Of a stretch of DNA of 64,000 bases, positions 20,643 to 31,305 are shown one piece after another (positions within the stretch are counted from its first letter, which is position 1; every line of letters begins with the position of its first letter). A program made the translations under genes and the position numbers. Origin of the DNA: Lunularia cruciata (taxonomy: Eukaryota; Streptophyta; Marchantiopsida; Lunulariales; Lunulariaceae); assembly GCA_948567375.1 (NCBI GenBank), contig OX419759.1, forward strand, positions 19,684,744 through 19,748,743, written 5' to 3'. The notes under the pieces are model-generated. The model worked only from the letters and a program-made list of their open reading frames with translations, had not been told where the DNA came from and did not search any database.

Positions 20643-22537
20643 TATCATCAAAACATGCACTCCTGGTCTATTGGTCATCAATTTCAACATTATCAAGGAG
20701 AAATACACAACACTCCTAGAAGGAAAGAACCTAAGCGCAATGCCCGCACACCAATCCAAACCAACTAGGTGTACAAACAAGCATGCAAGCACATAGAGGA
20801 TCCAATCACAAGAATGCAGCAATAACTCTTTGTGCTTTTTGTTGGAAAAGAGCTTCAAAGCCTTTGTGCTCTATCATCAAGCTTATTTCAACCTGTACTC
20901 CAAGTCTCCTCCAAGCTGTACTTCAGATCTCAACAAATTCCTACTCCATGTGGGGATTTCCTATGTCTTCTTGATGGGGAAAACTCTACGTAGCTCATAT
21001 GTACATAACTCTTTTTTATAGCTTGGATTCAAATGTTCTTAGATTCAATGGAAAGCCTGTGAGATAAGTTTTTCAATGATATAAAACACACTTCAATAGA
21101 ATCATTACAACTCCCCTGACAAGCTCTCAAAGTTGGCCAGATTTTTGCAACTCTCACCCTAATTTCAAAATCCCCTTTTTAGGGTTTTGCCCTTGGTTCT
21201 TGCCAAATTTCCCCTGATTTCTAAATCAGATGTACACTTGATCCTCACAAAACTATCTGGAAATCTGAACTCTCAATCATAGTCTCAAAAGTGAGAGAAT
21301 TGATATCCAATTAAGATTGAAGAAAGAAATGCTCCTCCGAGCTTACAATAGTCTTTTCAGTAAAACTTGTTGCATTAAAATCTCACTCTATATGGTCTGG
21401 AGCCAACTCAATTTTTCCCAGCAGTTTCTTATGCTCTTGGTTAATACTCTGTAAAGTTTGATGGCCTAATCCAACCCCAATCCCTAAATATGGATCAATT
21501 CTTGAGCTAGGCTAACTTGTGAGCTCTGCAGACCCAGGTATACTTGATCCAAGACCGTGAATTCTCTATTTGAAGAATTCACATGAAACCTTCACAAAAA
21601 GGTGCACACCATAAGCAAAAAAGATACTGGAATTTTTCATAAGGTATCTTGAACCACAACTTGGGGAGTGACCAAAACTCCAAACCTGATCACTAGTTCC
21701 TCTCCATCACCTTACACCTCAAGAGCTTCAATTTCAATCAACCAGATCTGATTTAAAATTGATCCAAAAATAAAATTTCTTGTGCTCAATACTGTAAGCA
21801 CTTTGTCTTCTCTCCAATCCCACTAATAGATAGTGAATATGTCCCAAGAAGCTCCCTCAATGGCCTTTTTTTTGCTCTTGGGTATGAAATTTACCCCCTT
21901 GATTCAATCTATCATATTCCTCTCAGAATCAGGTCAAATTGTGTAATTTCTATCTTCAGATTGTAGCCTGTCAGCTCCTCTTTCCAACCATGTCCTTTGT
22001 TTCCAGAATGGTCTACTTGAACTCCTTCAATGGTCAAAAAACTCTTGACTTCTCTCTTGGGACCCAATCTCTTGCACATTTGTCCTTTAGTCTTTTTACT
22101 TTTTGACAAATGGACCCCACAACTCCACCTTGAAAATTATGAGCAAAATTTAAGCATTCTTGAACTATAGAAGTGCATATATTGTCAAATTACAGACATG
22201 CTCATAAGTAAGCACCGGAAGGACGATAGGATCCAGGTTTCTCATCACCAATTCCATGAATACTGCTCCAAAATGTGCCACCAGCCAGTCCCGTAAGCCG
22301 TCACGATGCAAAATCTGAAGCATGATGAGAAAAGGATTCAAGATTGGGAGCATGGGACATCTCATGCTCAAATGCTTCCTCTGATGTTCCACCACTCATG
22401 CACTACTACAACTCTCACTCTCAATGTTCTCCTCTCCATCGAAACTCCTCGACTAAAACACCTCTCGTCTCTCCCCTTGCTCTCATCTTTATTCATCATA
22501 GCCCTCAAACATGATGAGATTGTAATGCACGTGTCCA
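20643..22537 (-). repeat. Left arm of a 1.6-1.9-kb inverted repeat (repeat X)
   Basis: The reverse complement of this stretch aligns with 22667-24285. Matching blocks are 20643-20700 with 24285-24230, 20760-21010 with 24180-23930, 21110-21330 with 23850-23640, and 22165-22400 with 23046-22840. The left arm is about 270 bp longer. In minus orientation it would open TGGACACGTGC and end near TGATGATA, LTR-like TG..CA ends. Small open frames in matching places (22395-22165 minus and 22843-23046 plus) translate alike but are short. Confidence 0.85.
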
Positions 22538-22666
22538 ATCACATACATGTACATAGATTGCTTACATGGTAGCATCTCATCCATTGGATGTAGCAGACAA
22601 CCTACCCCACTAATGTAGAGATAAAAATGATAAGTCACTTTTTTACGGGCTTTGCAAACCACAACA
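22538..22666. repeat. Spacer of the inverted repeat, inverted copy of repeat S
   Basis: This 129-bp centre is the reverse complement of 20312-20455 (imperfect) and separates the two arms. Confidence 0.65.
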
Positions 22667-24285
22667 TGACAACGTGGGTTACAATCTTATCTTGTTCAAG
22701 GGTTTTGATGTATATCGGTGAGGGAGAGTAAAGAGATAGTTGTGTTTTAGTTGAGGAGTCTTGAGAGGGAGGAGGATTTTGGGAGTGAGATTTGTAGCAA
22801 AGCGTGGGTGGTAGAGCATAAGGGACTACATTTGAGCATGAGATGTCCCATGCTCCCGATCTACAACTCCTGAATCCTTTTCTCATAAGGCTTCATATTT
22901 TACACCGTGATGGCTTACGGGGCTGGATGGTGATATATTTCAGGGCAGTATTCATGGAGATGATGATGGGAAACCTGGATCCTATCATCCTTCCGGTGCT
23001 TACTTATAAACATGTCTGGGATTTGACAATCTATGTACTTCTATAGTTGGGGAATGCCTAAATTTTTGCTCATAAGCTTCAAGGTGGAGTTGTGGGGTCC
23101 ATTTGTCAAAAGTAAAGAGACTAAAGGACAAATTTCCATGAGATTGGGTCCCAAGTGAAGGAGTCTGGAGTTTTCAACCATTGGGGGAGTTTGGGGAGGG
23201 CATTCAAGGATTGAAGTTGAAGCTTTGAAGATGTAAGGTGTTGGAGAAGAGCTTATGATCAGGTTTGGAGTTTTGGTCACTCTCCAAGTTGTAATTCAAG
23301 TTACCTTACAAAAATTTCCAGGGTTGTTTTTGGTTAGGGGTTGCACCCCTATGCAAAATTTTTCATGTGAATTTTGGAAATAGAGAATTTAGTGTCTTGG
23401 ATCAAGTATATGTGGGTCTGTAGAGCTTACAAGTTAGCCCAACTCAAGAATTGATCAATATCTAGGAACTAGGGTTGGATTAGGCTATAAAAATTTTCAA
23501 GATTTTAGACAAGGACACAACTAGCTATTGTGAAAAATTTGGTTGGCTCTAGATCTATGGAGAGTGAGATATGATGCAAAAAATTCTATTGCAAATACTA
23601 TCACAAGCTTGATATAGCAACTTTATTTTCCATCTTGATTGGATGTCAATTCTACTATCTTGTGACTATGATTGAGAGTTTTAGGTTGCTAGAGTGTTTG
23701 TAAGGATCAAATGCACTTCTGAATCAGAAATTTGGGGAGAAGTTGCCAAGAGCCAGGAGCAAACCCTAAAATTAGGGTGAAAGTTGCAAAAAACTTGGCC
23801 GAATTTGAGAGGTTGTCAAGGGAGCTGTAGTGGTCAGATTGAGGCCTATTTTTTGTCATTGGAAATCTTATCTCATAGGCTTTCCATTGAATTCTAGAAA
23901 ATTTGAATCCAAGCAACAAAAAAAACATTATGTTCATATGAGCTGCACAAATTTTTCCTCATCAAGAAGACATAAAAATTCTCTACTTGGAGTAGAAATT
24001 TGCTTAAATCTGAAGTCCGGATTGGATGAGACTTGGAGTACAAGTTTGAAGGAGCTCAATGACAGAGCTATGAAACTCTTTTCCAACAAAAAGCACAAAG
24101 AGTTGTTGCCGTATTCTTGTGATTGGATCCTCTTTGTGCTTGCATGCTTGTTTGTATGCCTAAGTGGCTTGGATTGGTGTCCAAGCATTGTGCATAGTTT
24201 GTTTCCTTCTAGGGTTGTTGTGTATTTCTCTTTGGTAATATTGGAAGTGATAACTAGTAGACCAAGAGTGCGTGTTGTGATGACA
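22667..24285 (+). repeat. Right arm of the inverted repeat (repeat X)
   Basis: It opens TGACAACGTGGG and ends GTGTTGTGATGACA, TG..CA ends like an LTR. It aligns with the reverse complement of 20643-22537 with one or more deletions totalling about 270 bp, mostly around 23040-23380. Gypsy element A begins 14 bp after its end. Confidence 0.85.
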
Positions 24286-24298
24286 ACTTAGGTTGCCT

Positions 24299-24974
24299 TG
24301 TAAAACCCATTTGTGCATGTGTGTGGTATTGTGATAATTAGCTTGGTATTACAAGAACTTGAGAGATATTATTTATATAGAGATAAAGGATGGTTCTACA
24401 TTAGTCATGATTAGCTAAATTTAGTCATAGAAAAAATAGAGGGGACCTTACTTTAGAGGAAGTGGAAAAGATGAGCACCACTATTTTGGATTCTAATGTG
24501 TTGACTTGGTATTATTCCTAGGTGTTGGCTTTGAGGAAAGAGTGAAGAATTCTTGGGCCCGCAAGCCTTTTTGTTTTGGATTCTTCTATAGTCCAAGGAT
24601 AGCCCATGTGAAGTAATCCTTGACTTAGTGGTTGGGTCAAGATAAGATCACATGCTAGTGGAATATGCCCACATGAATGGATATTCCTTTCTACTTTTTG
24701 ACTTTACTTGACTTTTGTTTAGTAACTTGAGTTTCTATGGTAATTAGTAACTTTGGTGCATAAGTATATAAACAAGGAGTGAGGAAGTCCTTATCATTCT
24801 TTCATTTGTAACTATCTCTCTCTCATTGAGTTCTCTAGTGAGCAATGTCTTGAGTCTTGGAGTGTTAGCCTTAGAGGAGTATGATGAAGTTGGGGTTCCT
24901 TGTCTTCTTAGTCCATGGTGCACTACCATAATAGCCATTAGAGGTTCATCCTGAGTGAGAGATAGGCTGGCTCC
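24299..24974 (+). repeat. 5' LTR of gypsy element A
   Basis: It opens TGTAAAACCCATTTGTGCATG and aligns along its length with 30609-31305 and 39392-40079. It has TATATAAACAAGGAGTGAGG near 24767 as a likely TATA region, and it ends GGCTGGCTCC where other copies have GGCTCA. Its length is 676 bp. Confidence 0.9.
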
Positions 24975-25002
24975 CATTTTTGGTTTCATTACCAAGACCT
25001 CT
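24975..25002 (+). other. Primer binding site region, element A
   Basis: CATTTTTGGTTTCATTACCAAGACC follows the LTR; copy B has CATTTTTGGTTCCATTATCGGGACC at 32935-32960. Both look like degenerate forms of the plant gypsy site TGGCGCCGTTGCCGGGGA, which I associate with tRNA-Asp priming. Confidence 0.5.
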
Positions 25003-25017
25003 CTAAAAGGCAAGATA

Positions 25018-25188
25018 ATGTTCCGCGTACAATTCTATATTAGACAAAAGGAGGCTATGAGAGTTCACTTGGAGAGAACTTTAGGGGAGGAGAAGCCTGA
25101 ACTTATGTTAGATAATTTGGACCCATTTTTATACCTTGTAGTTCATTATGATATCTTTGAGCTGATTTTGTACACCTTGTACACTTGA
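25018..25188 (+). CDS. Small ORF just after the PBS, element A (56 aa)
   Basis: The ATG at 25018 opens 56 codons ending TGA. The sequence M-F-R-V-Q-F-Y-I-R-Q-K-E-A-M-R through Y-T-L-Y-T is kept in copy B (32980-33150) at the same place with roughly 80% identity by eye. It is acidic and Leu/Tyr-rich with a V-V-H-Y-D segment. No family was recognised. It could be a 5' leader peptide, the N-terminus of an alternatively joined Gag, or a chance frame inside a conserved RNA. Confidence applies to the frame, not to expression. Confidence 0.4.
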   Translation: MFRVQFYIRQKEAMRVHLERTLGEEKPELMLDNLDPFLYLVVHYDIFELILYTLYT

Positions 25189-25835
25189 GAGGATCTGAAG
25201 AGATTGTGTGAGATGGATTGCAGATTTTGGGGATTAAGGTGATTTTGGGTAAAATCTCAAGTTTGGGATCTGGACTTGAAATTTCTACAACATTATATTT
25301 TGGGTTATCTTTCAGTTATCACACTTGAAATTATTGTGAGAGTTGCTATACGCACTGGGCTTGAATTTTTGAAAGCTGATAGGGTAAACTACTCCCGCAA
25401 TTGCATGCTCTTTGGAAAATTGTATAGAGTCTTCCATTCTTCAATTTTTAGTGGATTCAACTGAAACTTTCCAAAAACATTCATTGCATTATATCCTATA
25501 TGTTGACACAAAAATTAGACAGAGATCATTCTTGAGCAAAGAGTTATAAGTTTTTAAAGTGAGGGGGGTGGTTTTTAGACCAAATCTGAAATATGTGTGT
25601 TGAATAGAAAAGTCCCTAGGCCAAATGGCTTGATAAAAAGATATGAAATTTTTCAGGGTCGGACTCCCTGCAATTGTGATCAAGTGTAAAAAATTTCAAA
25701 GGGTTCTAACATACAAGCTATGAGATTTGATTGACATTGTGAGGAAGGGTCAATTCTGCAAAGTTTAGATTTCATGCATGAGGAGTGTGAGGGCAACAAA
25801 AAGCATGTTTGAGTGTGTAGACTTATCTTGGGAAG

Positions 25836-26309
25836 ATGGAGGGTCATCAAGGGTGGAAATTGAGGCTATTCAAGGTTCCCCAAGTGTTTGAGGTGATTTT
25901 TGAGGTGGATTTGAGGAGAAGAGAGTTTACAATAGAATTTGAAGAGAGTGTTGAGAGGATCCAAAAACCTAGATCACTTGGAGGAAAGAGTGAGTCTAAG
26001 TGCTTTCTATGTAGAGAGAAGGGACATAAGGCAAGTTCATGTCCATTGACCTTTGAGAGCAAGAGATTGAGGGAAAGCAAAGAATTACTTGATTTGGGTT
26101 TACATGTTGGACCTTCTTCACCAAGATTAGGAGGGAGAAGATCTAAGACCAAGAAGGTGTGTGAGGTTTATGGAGTGGAAGAACTTCCAAAAGAACATGA
26201 GTGTAGTAGAGTAAAAGCACTTTTGGAGACTTTGGTGAAGGATCTTGGAGAGAGTCTTAGTACAGCTACAAAAATACTACCACCTTCATCACCTAGTTCT
26301 CAAGATTAG
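25836..26309 (+). CDS. Extra 5' ORF with CCHC zinc knuckle, element A
   Basis: A 157-codon open frame lies upstream of the main gag and has its own perfect C-x2-C-x4-H-x4-C knuckle at 26001-26042 (C-F-L-C, G-H, C-P). An E-F-T-I-E-F-E-E-S-V region precedes it, and a Lys/Arg/Ser-rich tail ending S-P-S-S-Q-D follows. Copy B has the counterpart at 33779-34180, frameshifted near its end. It resembles a nucleocapsid-like RNA-binding protein. It is separated from gag by about 240 bp. A non-ATG start or upstream joining is possible, because the matching sequence starts before the first ATG. Confidence 0.6.
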   Translation: MEGHQGWKLRLFKVPQVFEVIFEVDLRRREFTIEFEESVERIQKPRSLGGKSESKCFLCREKGHKASSCPLTFESKRLRESKELLDLGLHVGPSSPRLGGRRSKTKKVCEVYGVEELPKEHECSRVKALLETLVKDLGESLSTATKILPPSSPSSQD

Positions 26310-26550
26310 TGATGGAGAAAATCTTTCAACTTATGGATAAATGATCCATGAGAGTTCGATTAATATGCACTCTAGGATTTGATGTTGTTATAGAAATCTT
26401 GGAGCAACCTGAACCTTTTTGTGTTCTTTAGAGTGGATTATTCTTAGATGGTGTTAGTCATGTATATACTCTATTAGTTATAGAGTGAGAGAAAAGAAAA
26501 GAGAAAAAGAAAAAGAATATGAGAGAAAAGAAAAATAGTGAGTGGTTAAG

Positions 26551-27255
26551 ATGAGGAAACTTCCGGTTTTCTTTGGCAAGGATAGAGAAGATGTGGAGGT
26601 CTTTGTGATTGACTTCAAGAGAGCTTGCATAGGAAACAATGAGAGGAGGAAGAATGAGTGGGCCTCATTATAACCTGATTTCTTTGAGAATGCAACACTT
26701 ACATGGTATGAGTCAAATCACCAAAAGAGAGAGAGGAAAGATGTGGAAGAAGAGTCTTGGGAGAGTTTGATATCAGCACTCATAAGGAACTTTCTTCCAG
26801 CTGAAATTTATGAGATATTGATGAGTGAGGTTACCTTCTTCAAACAAGGAGATGGAGAGAAAGTGAGAGTCTATGTGGAAAGAGTGAAAAAGTTAGAGTC
26901 CAGATTTTGCAAAGTGTTGAGGAAGGGCTGGAATGATGGGGAGACTACAATGATTGGCATAGGGGCCATGCTCACCAAGAATTTCATGGGAGGATTGAGA
27001 CCACAAATAAGAAGCAAGGTGAGATATGAAAAACCTTCTTCTAAGGTTTGAAGCTATCAAGATTGCAATTCGTATGGAGGAGAGTTTGGAAGGGGATGAG
27101 AGTGATTTGGTGGTGAAGGAGGCTGTGCATCCTCCTCAAGGTTACAAGTACGGTGGAACTTCTGATACTTTGGTGGCAAGGGTTGCACCACAAGTAGTAG
27201 TTGCTCCAGTTCTTGCACCTCCACCAAAGGATCCACTTCAAACCATCACAAAATA
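26551..27255 (+). pseudogene. Gag of element A
   Basis: The frame from ATG 26551 opens M-R-K-L-P-V-F-F-G-K and contains E-W-A-S-L, T-L-T-W-Y-E-S, E-S-W-E-S-L and a retrotransposon-Gag core to 27051. A TAA stop stands at 26671, and one extra base near 27050 shifts the frame into 27026-27256. Copy B (34507 onward) lacks the TAA but has its own stop at 34768. Gag forms the particle that packages element RNA. Confidence 0.8.
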
Positions 27256-27275
27256 ACTTGTAGATCAAGATCAAT

Positions 27276-27911
27276 GTGGTGCAACTATTGGAGATGAGAG
27301 AGGTGGATCAAAATAGGGGAGAGGGCCTAGGAGTTATGAAAACTAAACATACAAAGGAGGACAACCTGCCAACAATTTCAATGAGAGAAATTGTTTTGGT
27401 TGTGGAGGAAGAGGCCATATCCAAAGGAATTGCCCAAATTCCACTAACCATGGTGGAAGGGGTTATGATACCACTTTTGATGACCCCCCATGTTCCCAAG
27501 ATGAATCTTATTCCCAAGATGAACCATATCGGGCCATCAAACCATATAGTCACTGTTCTTGTGACTAACACCACCAACACTTCACATTCAGATACACCAT
27601 CGTCTGATTATTGGGAATTAGATTCAGTAGAAGGAGCTTTAGGTGTGGACACAAGCATGGAGGAGGAGACTTCCACAGAGGAGGATGAATCTCAATCTGA
27701 TTCAGATGTGTGTCCTAGGTGTGCTATGGATTTTGCACCTAAGCCAAAGGTTTTGAAGGACCTAGATAAATCACCATTGACACTTCAAGAGGTAGAGAGA
27801 AGTTTATCTACCCTCAAGTATGGTCCAAATGTTACCAAGGAGGAGAAGGTGAGATTTGTGGAGATTTTCCGCAAGTTCATCAATGTGTTTGCCTTAATTA
27901 CAAGCATTTGA
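27276..27911 (+). pseudogene. Gag zinc knuckle to pre-RT region of element A (protease deleted)
   Basis: The second zinc knuckle, C-F-G-C-G-x2-G-H-I-Q-R-N-C-P, lies at 27392-27433 in another frame than the open one. After about 27480 the sequence jumps to the part that copy B has at 36295, so some 860 bp with the protease are gone. The C-terminal part is acidic (E-E-E-T-S-T-E-E-D-E-S), followed by C-P-R-C and F-A-P-K-P-K. A one-base deletion near 27893 breaks the join to the RT frame. Confidence 0.7.
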
Positions 27912-29443
27912 AGGAAGTCACCTTGGAGGAGCACAAGATAGAGGTGGAGTCACATGCAAGACCAATCCACCAAAATCAACATCACATTAGCCCACCAATA
28001 TCTTTGGTTGTGAAGGAGGAGATTGATAAGCTCAAGCAGGCTGGATTTATCTTTGAGGTAGAGAATTCAAAATGGGTGTCTCCAATTGTCATTGTGAAGA
28101 AAAAGAATGGCAATCTTTGGGTATGTGTGGATTACAAGAAGCTCAATGTTGTTACCAAGAAGGACTACTACCCATTGCCATTCATTGATGAGATCTTGGA
28201 AAAGGTTGCAAGTCATGAGAGGTACAGTTTTGAAGATGGTTATAGTGGATATAATCAAATCAAGATTGCACCACAACATCAACAACTCACCACATTCACC
28301 ACATCTTGGAGAACTTATGCTTTCAAGGTCATGCCTTTTGGGCTTTGCAATGCTCCAGTCACATTCCAATGGTTCATGAATAAGGTATTTGAACCTTTCA
28401 TTGGGAAATTTGTGAGAGACTTCATTGATGACTTTTGTGTCTATGGGAGCAAGGAGGAGCTTTTTGAGCACATAATCAAGGTCTTGCAATGCTTGGATGA
28501 GGCAAATGCATCACTCAACCCAGAAAAGTGCATTTTTGGATGTGAAGAAGGTCTACTTTTGGGGCACATCATCTCCAAGGATGGAATAGCAGTTCATTGT
28601 GAGAAGATGAGGAAAATCTTAGACCTTCCATTCCCTTCAAGCTTGACAAAGTTACGCCAATTCTTGGAGATGGTTGGATACTATAGGAGGTTCATCTTCT
28701 CATTTTCCAACAAAGCTTATGCATTGACCATCTACATGAAGAAGGGTGTAGATTACATGGTGATTTTGGAGGACAAGGAGACTCTCCAAGCTTTTGAGGA
28801 GCTCAAGCAATCCCTTGTTGTAGCTCCAATTCTTGCTAAACTTGATTGGAGTAAGCCTTTCATCCTCTACATTGATGCTTCTAATGTAGCAATAGGATGC
28901 ACTCTGAGTCAATTAGACCAAGATGGGCATGATCATCCAATAGCTTATGCTAGTAGGCAGATGGTTTTAGTAGAGAAGAACTACTTTGTCATAGCGAGGT
29001 TGGTAGTGATATTTGGTCTGAAGAAGTTTAGACACTACTTGATTGGAGGGAAAACCACCATTGTCACGGATCACAAGGCTTTGAAGTACATCTTCAACAA
29101 ACCTAATGTTGAAGGGAGACTAGCAGGGTGGATGATACTCTTGTCTGAGTATGACTACACCATTGAAGATAGGCCAAGAAAGAAACATGCAAATGTTGAT
29201 TTGATATCTAGAGCCTATGATCATGATGGAGATGAGCCAATGGGTGATTCCTTCCTGGATGAGGATTTCATGACAACTCAAGAGTTTCCAATGGAGTATA
29301 AGGAGATTGTGGATTTTGTGACAAGAGGTAACTATCCAAAAGGGACGCATGCTAGGGAGAAGAAGGCCCTTGCAACAAGATGTAGACCTTACACAATGGT
29401 GGAGGATATTCTTTTTCACCAAAGAGCAAATGGTCTACTTTGA
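27908..29443 (+). CDS. Reverse transcriptase-RNase H of element A (511 codons open)
   Basis: This is the longest open frame in the window. RT motifs in order: W-V-S-P-I-V-I-V-K-K-K-N-G, D-Y-K-K-L-N, Y-P-L-P-F-I-D-E-I, D-G-Y-S-G-Y-N-Q-I, F-G-L-C-N-A-P and the catalytic F-I-D-D at 28421-28432. G-H-I-I-S-K-D-G and Y-Y-R-R-F-I follow. RNase H: I-D-A-S-N-V-A-I-G at about 28872-28898, then Y-A-S-R-Q-M, an E-K-N-Y-F segment (normally followed by T-E-R-E; here I-A-R-L), F-R-H-Y-L-I-G-G and T-D-H-K-A-L-K-Y. It ends with R-K-K-H-A-N-V-D-L-I-S-R. The frame is uninterrupted, but the upstream frameshift and missing protease make the element non-autonomous. Confidence 0.9.
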   Translation: MKEVTLEEHKIEVESHARPIHQNQHHISPPISLVVKEEIDKLKQAGFIFEVENSKWVSPIVIVKKKNGNLWVCVDYKKLNVVTKKDYYPLPFIDEILEKVASHERYSFEDGYSGYNQIKIAPQHQQLTTFTTSWRTYAFKVMPFGLCNAPVTFQWFMNKVFEPFIGKFVRDFIDDFCVYGSKEELFEHIIKVLQCLDEANASLNPEKCIFGCEEGLLLGHIISKDGIAVHCEKMRKILDLPFPSSLTKLRQFLEMVGYYRRFIFSFSNKAYALTIYMKKGVDYMVILEDKETLQAFEELKQSLVVAPILAKLDWSKPFILYIDASNVAIGCTLSQLDQDGHDHPIAYASRQMVLVEKNYFVIARLVVIFGLKKFRHYLIGGKTTIVTDHKALKYIFNKPNVEGRLAGWMILLSEYDYTIEDRPRKKHANVDLISRAYDHDGDEPMGDSFLDEDFMTTQEFPMEYKEIVDFVTRGNYPKGTHAREKKALATRCRPYTMVEDILFHQRANGLL

Positions 29444-30560
29444 AGAGCAATAGGTAAGGAAGAGTCTATCTTACGTATAAAGGAGTTTCATGAAGGTTTA
29501 GTGTATGCAGGACACTTTGTAGGAAAGGTGATTGCTTTCAAGATTTTAGATGCACATTACCATTGGAGAGGGATTTTCAAGGATTGTCTTGATTATTGCA
29601 AAACTTGTCATATTTGTCAAGCTTTTGCTAGAAAGTCTACACCCATTCCACCACTCAGATCAATTCTATTGCTAGGACCTTTTGAGAAGTGGTGAATTGA
29701 CTTTGTAGGTCTTCTCAATAGACCCCAAGGAACAATCGATATATTGTAGTAGTTACTGATTATCATAAAAAGTGGGTTGAGGTTAGACCATTGAGGGATA
29801 AGAATGAAGATGAAGTTTGTAGATTTCTTTATGAACACATTATCACTAGGTTTGGATGCCCTTTGGAGTTGGTTTTTGATAGAGGAGGAGAGTTTACAAG
29901 AAGCATTACTACATCCATGCTACAACATTTCTCTATCACACATAGAGTAACTACATCCTATAAGCCAAATTCCAATGGCTTGGCAGAGAGAACCAATCAG
30001 ACCTTGGGCATGATGTTGGCCAAAGATGCAGAAATGGAGGGGGCTAAACGTCATTGGGACAAGAGGATTCATGCATTTTTGTGGGAGTATAGGACAACCA
30101 TGAAGACTTCCACTAGGTATTTTCCATTTCAATTGGTATATGGTATTGATTCTACCTTACTTATTCACTTTGATCTTCCTACCTTCCAAAGCATTCATAA
30201 GAGATCGAAGAAAGCACAAGGAGTTGATGCAGAGAAGTCAAGGAAGGATCAACTCATGGCATTGGAAGAGGCAAGAGTTGTTGCTATGGTTCAAGTGGAG
30301 CAAGCCCAAAGTAAACAAAAAGAGAGCTATGACAGAAGAAAGATAAGAAGAAGGTGGAGCCTTTCAAAGAAGGTGATTGGGTAATGTTGTTTGATTCTAT
30401 TTGATTCAAGAGAGTGCAAAAAACGTTTTTGCCTAAGTACTTTGGACCTTTCATAGTGGAGAAGGTGTGGGGCAATTACAACTATGATCTCAAGGAGTTG
30501 GGAGGAAAACACTTTGATAGGATTAACCATGATAAGTTGAAGATGTATCATAGAAGGTAA
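29444..30560 (+). pseudogene. Integrase of element A
   Basis: H-F-V-G, H-Y-H-W-R-G-I-F and C-K-T-C-H-I-C-Q give the HHCC zinc site near 29510-29620. The catalytic core shows I-D-F-V-G (29697-29710), F-D-R-G-G-E-F (about 29873-29896) and N-S-N-G-L-A-E-R-T-N-Q (about 29970-30000), the D, D and E of the triad. A stop at 29441, a TGA at 29694 and a frameshift near 29720 break it. The C-terminal K-E-G-D-W-V region lies in another frame at 30360-30560, ending at Y-H-R-R-stop. Confidence 0.85.
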
Positions 30561-30608
30561 AGAGACCTTCACTTTGAGGACAAAGTGAAAACTTAGTCCG
30601 GGAGTAAA

Positions 30609-31305
30609 TGTAACATCCATTTGTGCATGTGTGTGGTATTATGATATTTAGCTTGGTATTACAAGTACTTGAGAGATATTATTTATATAGAGATAAAGGA
30701 TGGGTCTACATTAGTCATGATTAGCTAAATTTATTCATAGCTAAGATAGAGAGGACCTTACTTTAAAGGAAGTGGAAAAGATGAGCACCACTATTTTGAA
30801 TTCTAGTGTGTTGACTTGGTATCATTCCCAGGTGTTTGGCTTTGAGGAAAGAGTTGAGAACTCTTGGGCCTACAAGCCTTTTTGTTTTGGATTCTTCTAT
30901 AGTCCAAAGATAGCCCATGTGAAGTAATCCTTGACTTAGTGGTTGGGTTAAGATAAGATCACATGCTAGTGGAATATGCCCATGTGAATGGATATTCCTT
31001 TCTACTTTTTGACTTTACTTGACTTTTAGTCTAATAACTTGAATTAATACGGTAATTAGTAACTTTGGTTCTAACTTTTGTAACTATTTCATAGGTATAT
31101 AAACTAGGGGTGAGGAAGTACTCATCATCCTTTCATTTGGAACTATCTTTCTCTCATTGAGTTTTCTAATGGTCAATGTCTTAAGTCTTTGAGTGTTAGC
31201 CTTGGAGGAGTATGATGGAGTTGGGGTTCCTTGCCTTCTTAGTCCATGGTACGCTATAATAATAGCCATCAGAGGTTCATCTTGAGTGAGAGACAAGCCG
31301 GCTCA
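30609..31305 (+). repeat. 3' LTR of gypsy element A
   Basis: It opens TGTAACATCCATTTGTGCATG and ends CCGGCTCA (697 bp). It is similar to the 5' LTR with scattered substitutions and small indels. A TATATAAACTAGGGG box lies near 31097. Confidence 0.9.

Larger units (their letters stand above)
24299..31305 (+). mobile_element. Ty3/gypsy element A (7.0 kb), nearly full length
   Basis: The element has two LTRs, a PBS-like site, three 5' reading frames, a 511-codon RT-RNase H frame and an integrase, all on +. About 860 bp including the protease are deleted relative to copy B. Left flank TTGCC(T) and right flank TAGCT surround it. The sequence at 20620-20640, read on the minus strand, shows TTAGATTGCTCGTCAC, an uninterrupted relative of the insertion site. 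Confidence 0.85.

Noticed and set aside
20643-24285. The inverted arms considered as the two LTRs of one normal element
   Set aside because: LTRs of one element are in direct orientation. These are inverted, and no complete internal region lies between them.
28067-28489. 140-codon minus-strand open frame within element A
   Set aside because: It is the antisense of the well-conserved RT; all recognisable motifs are on the + strand.
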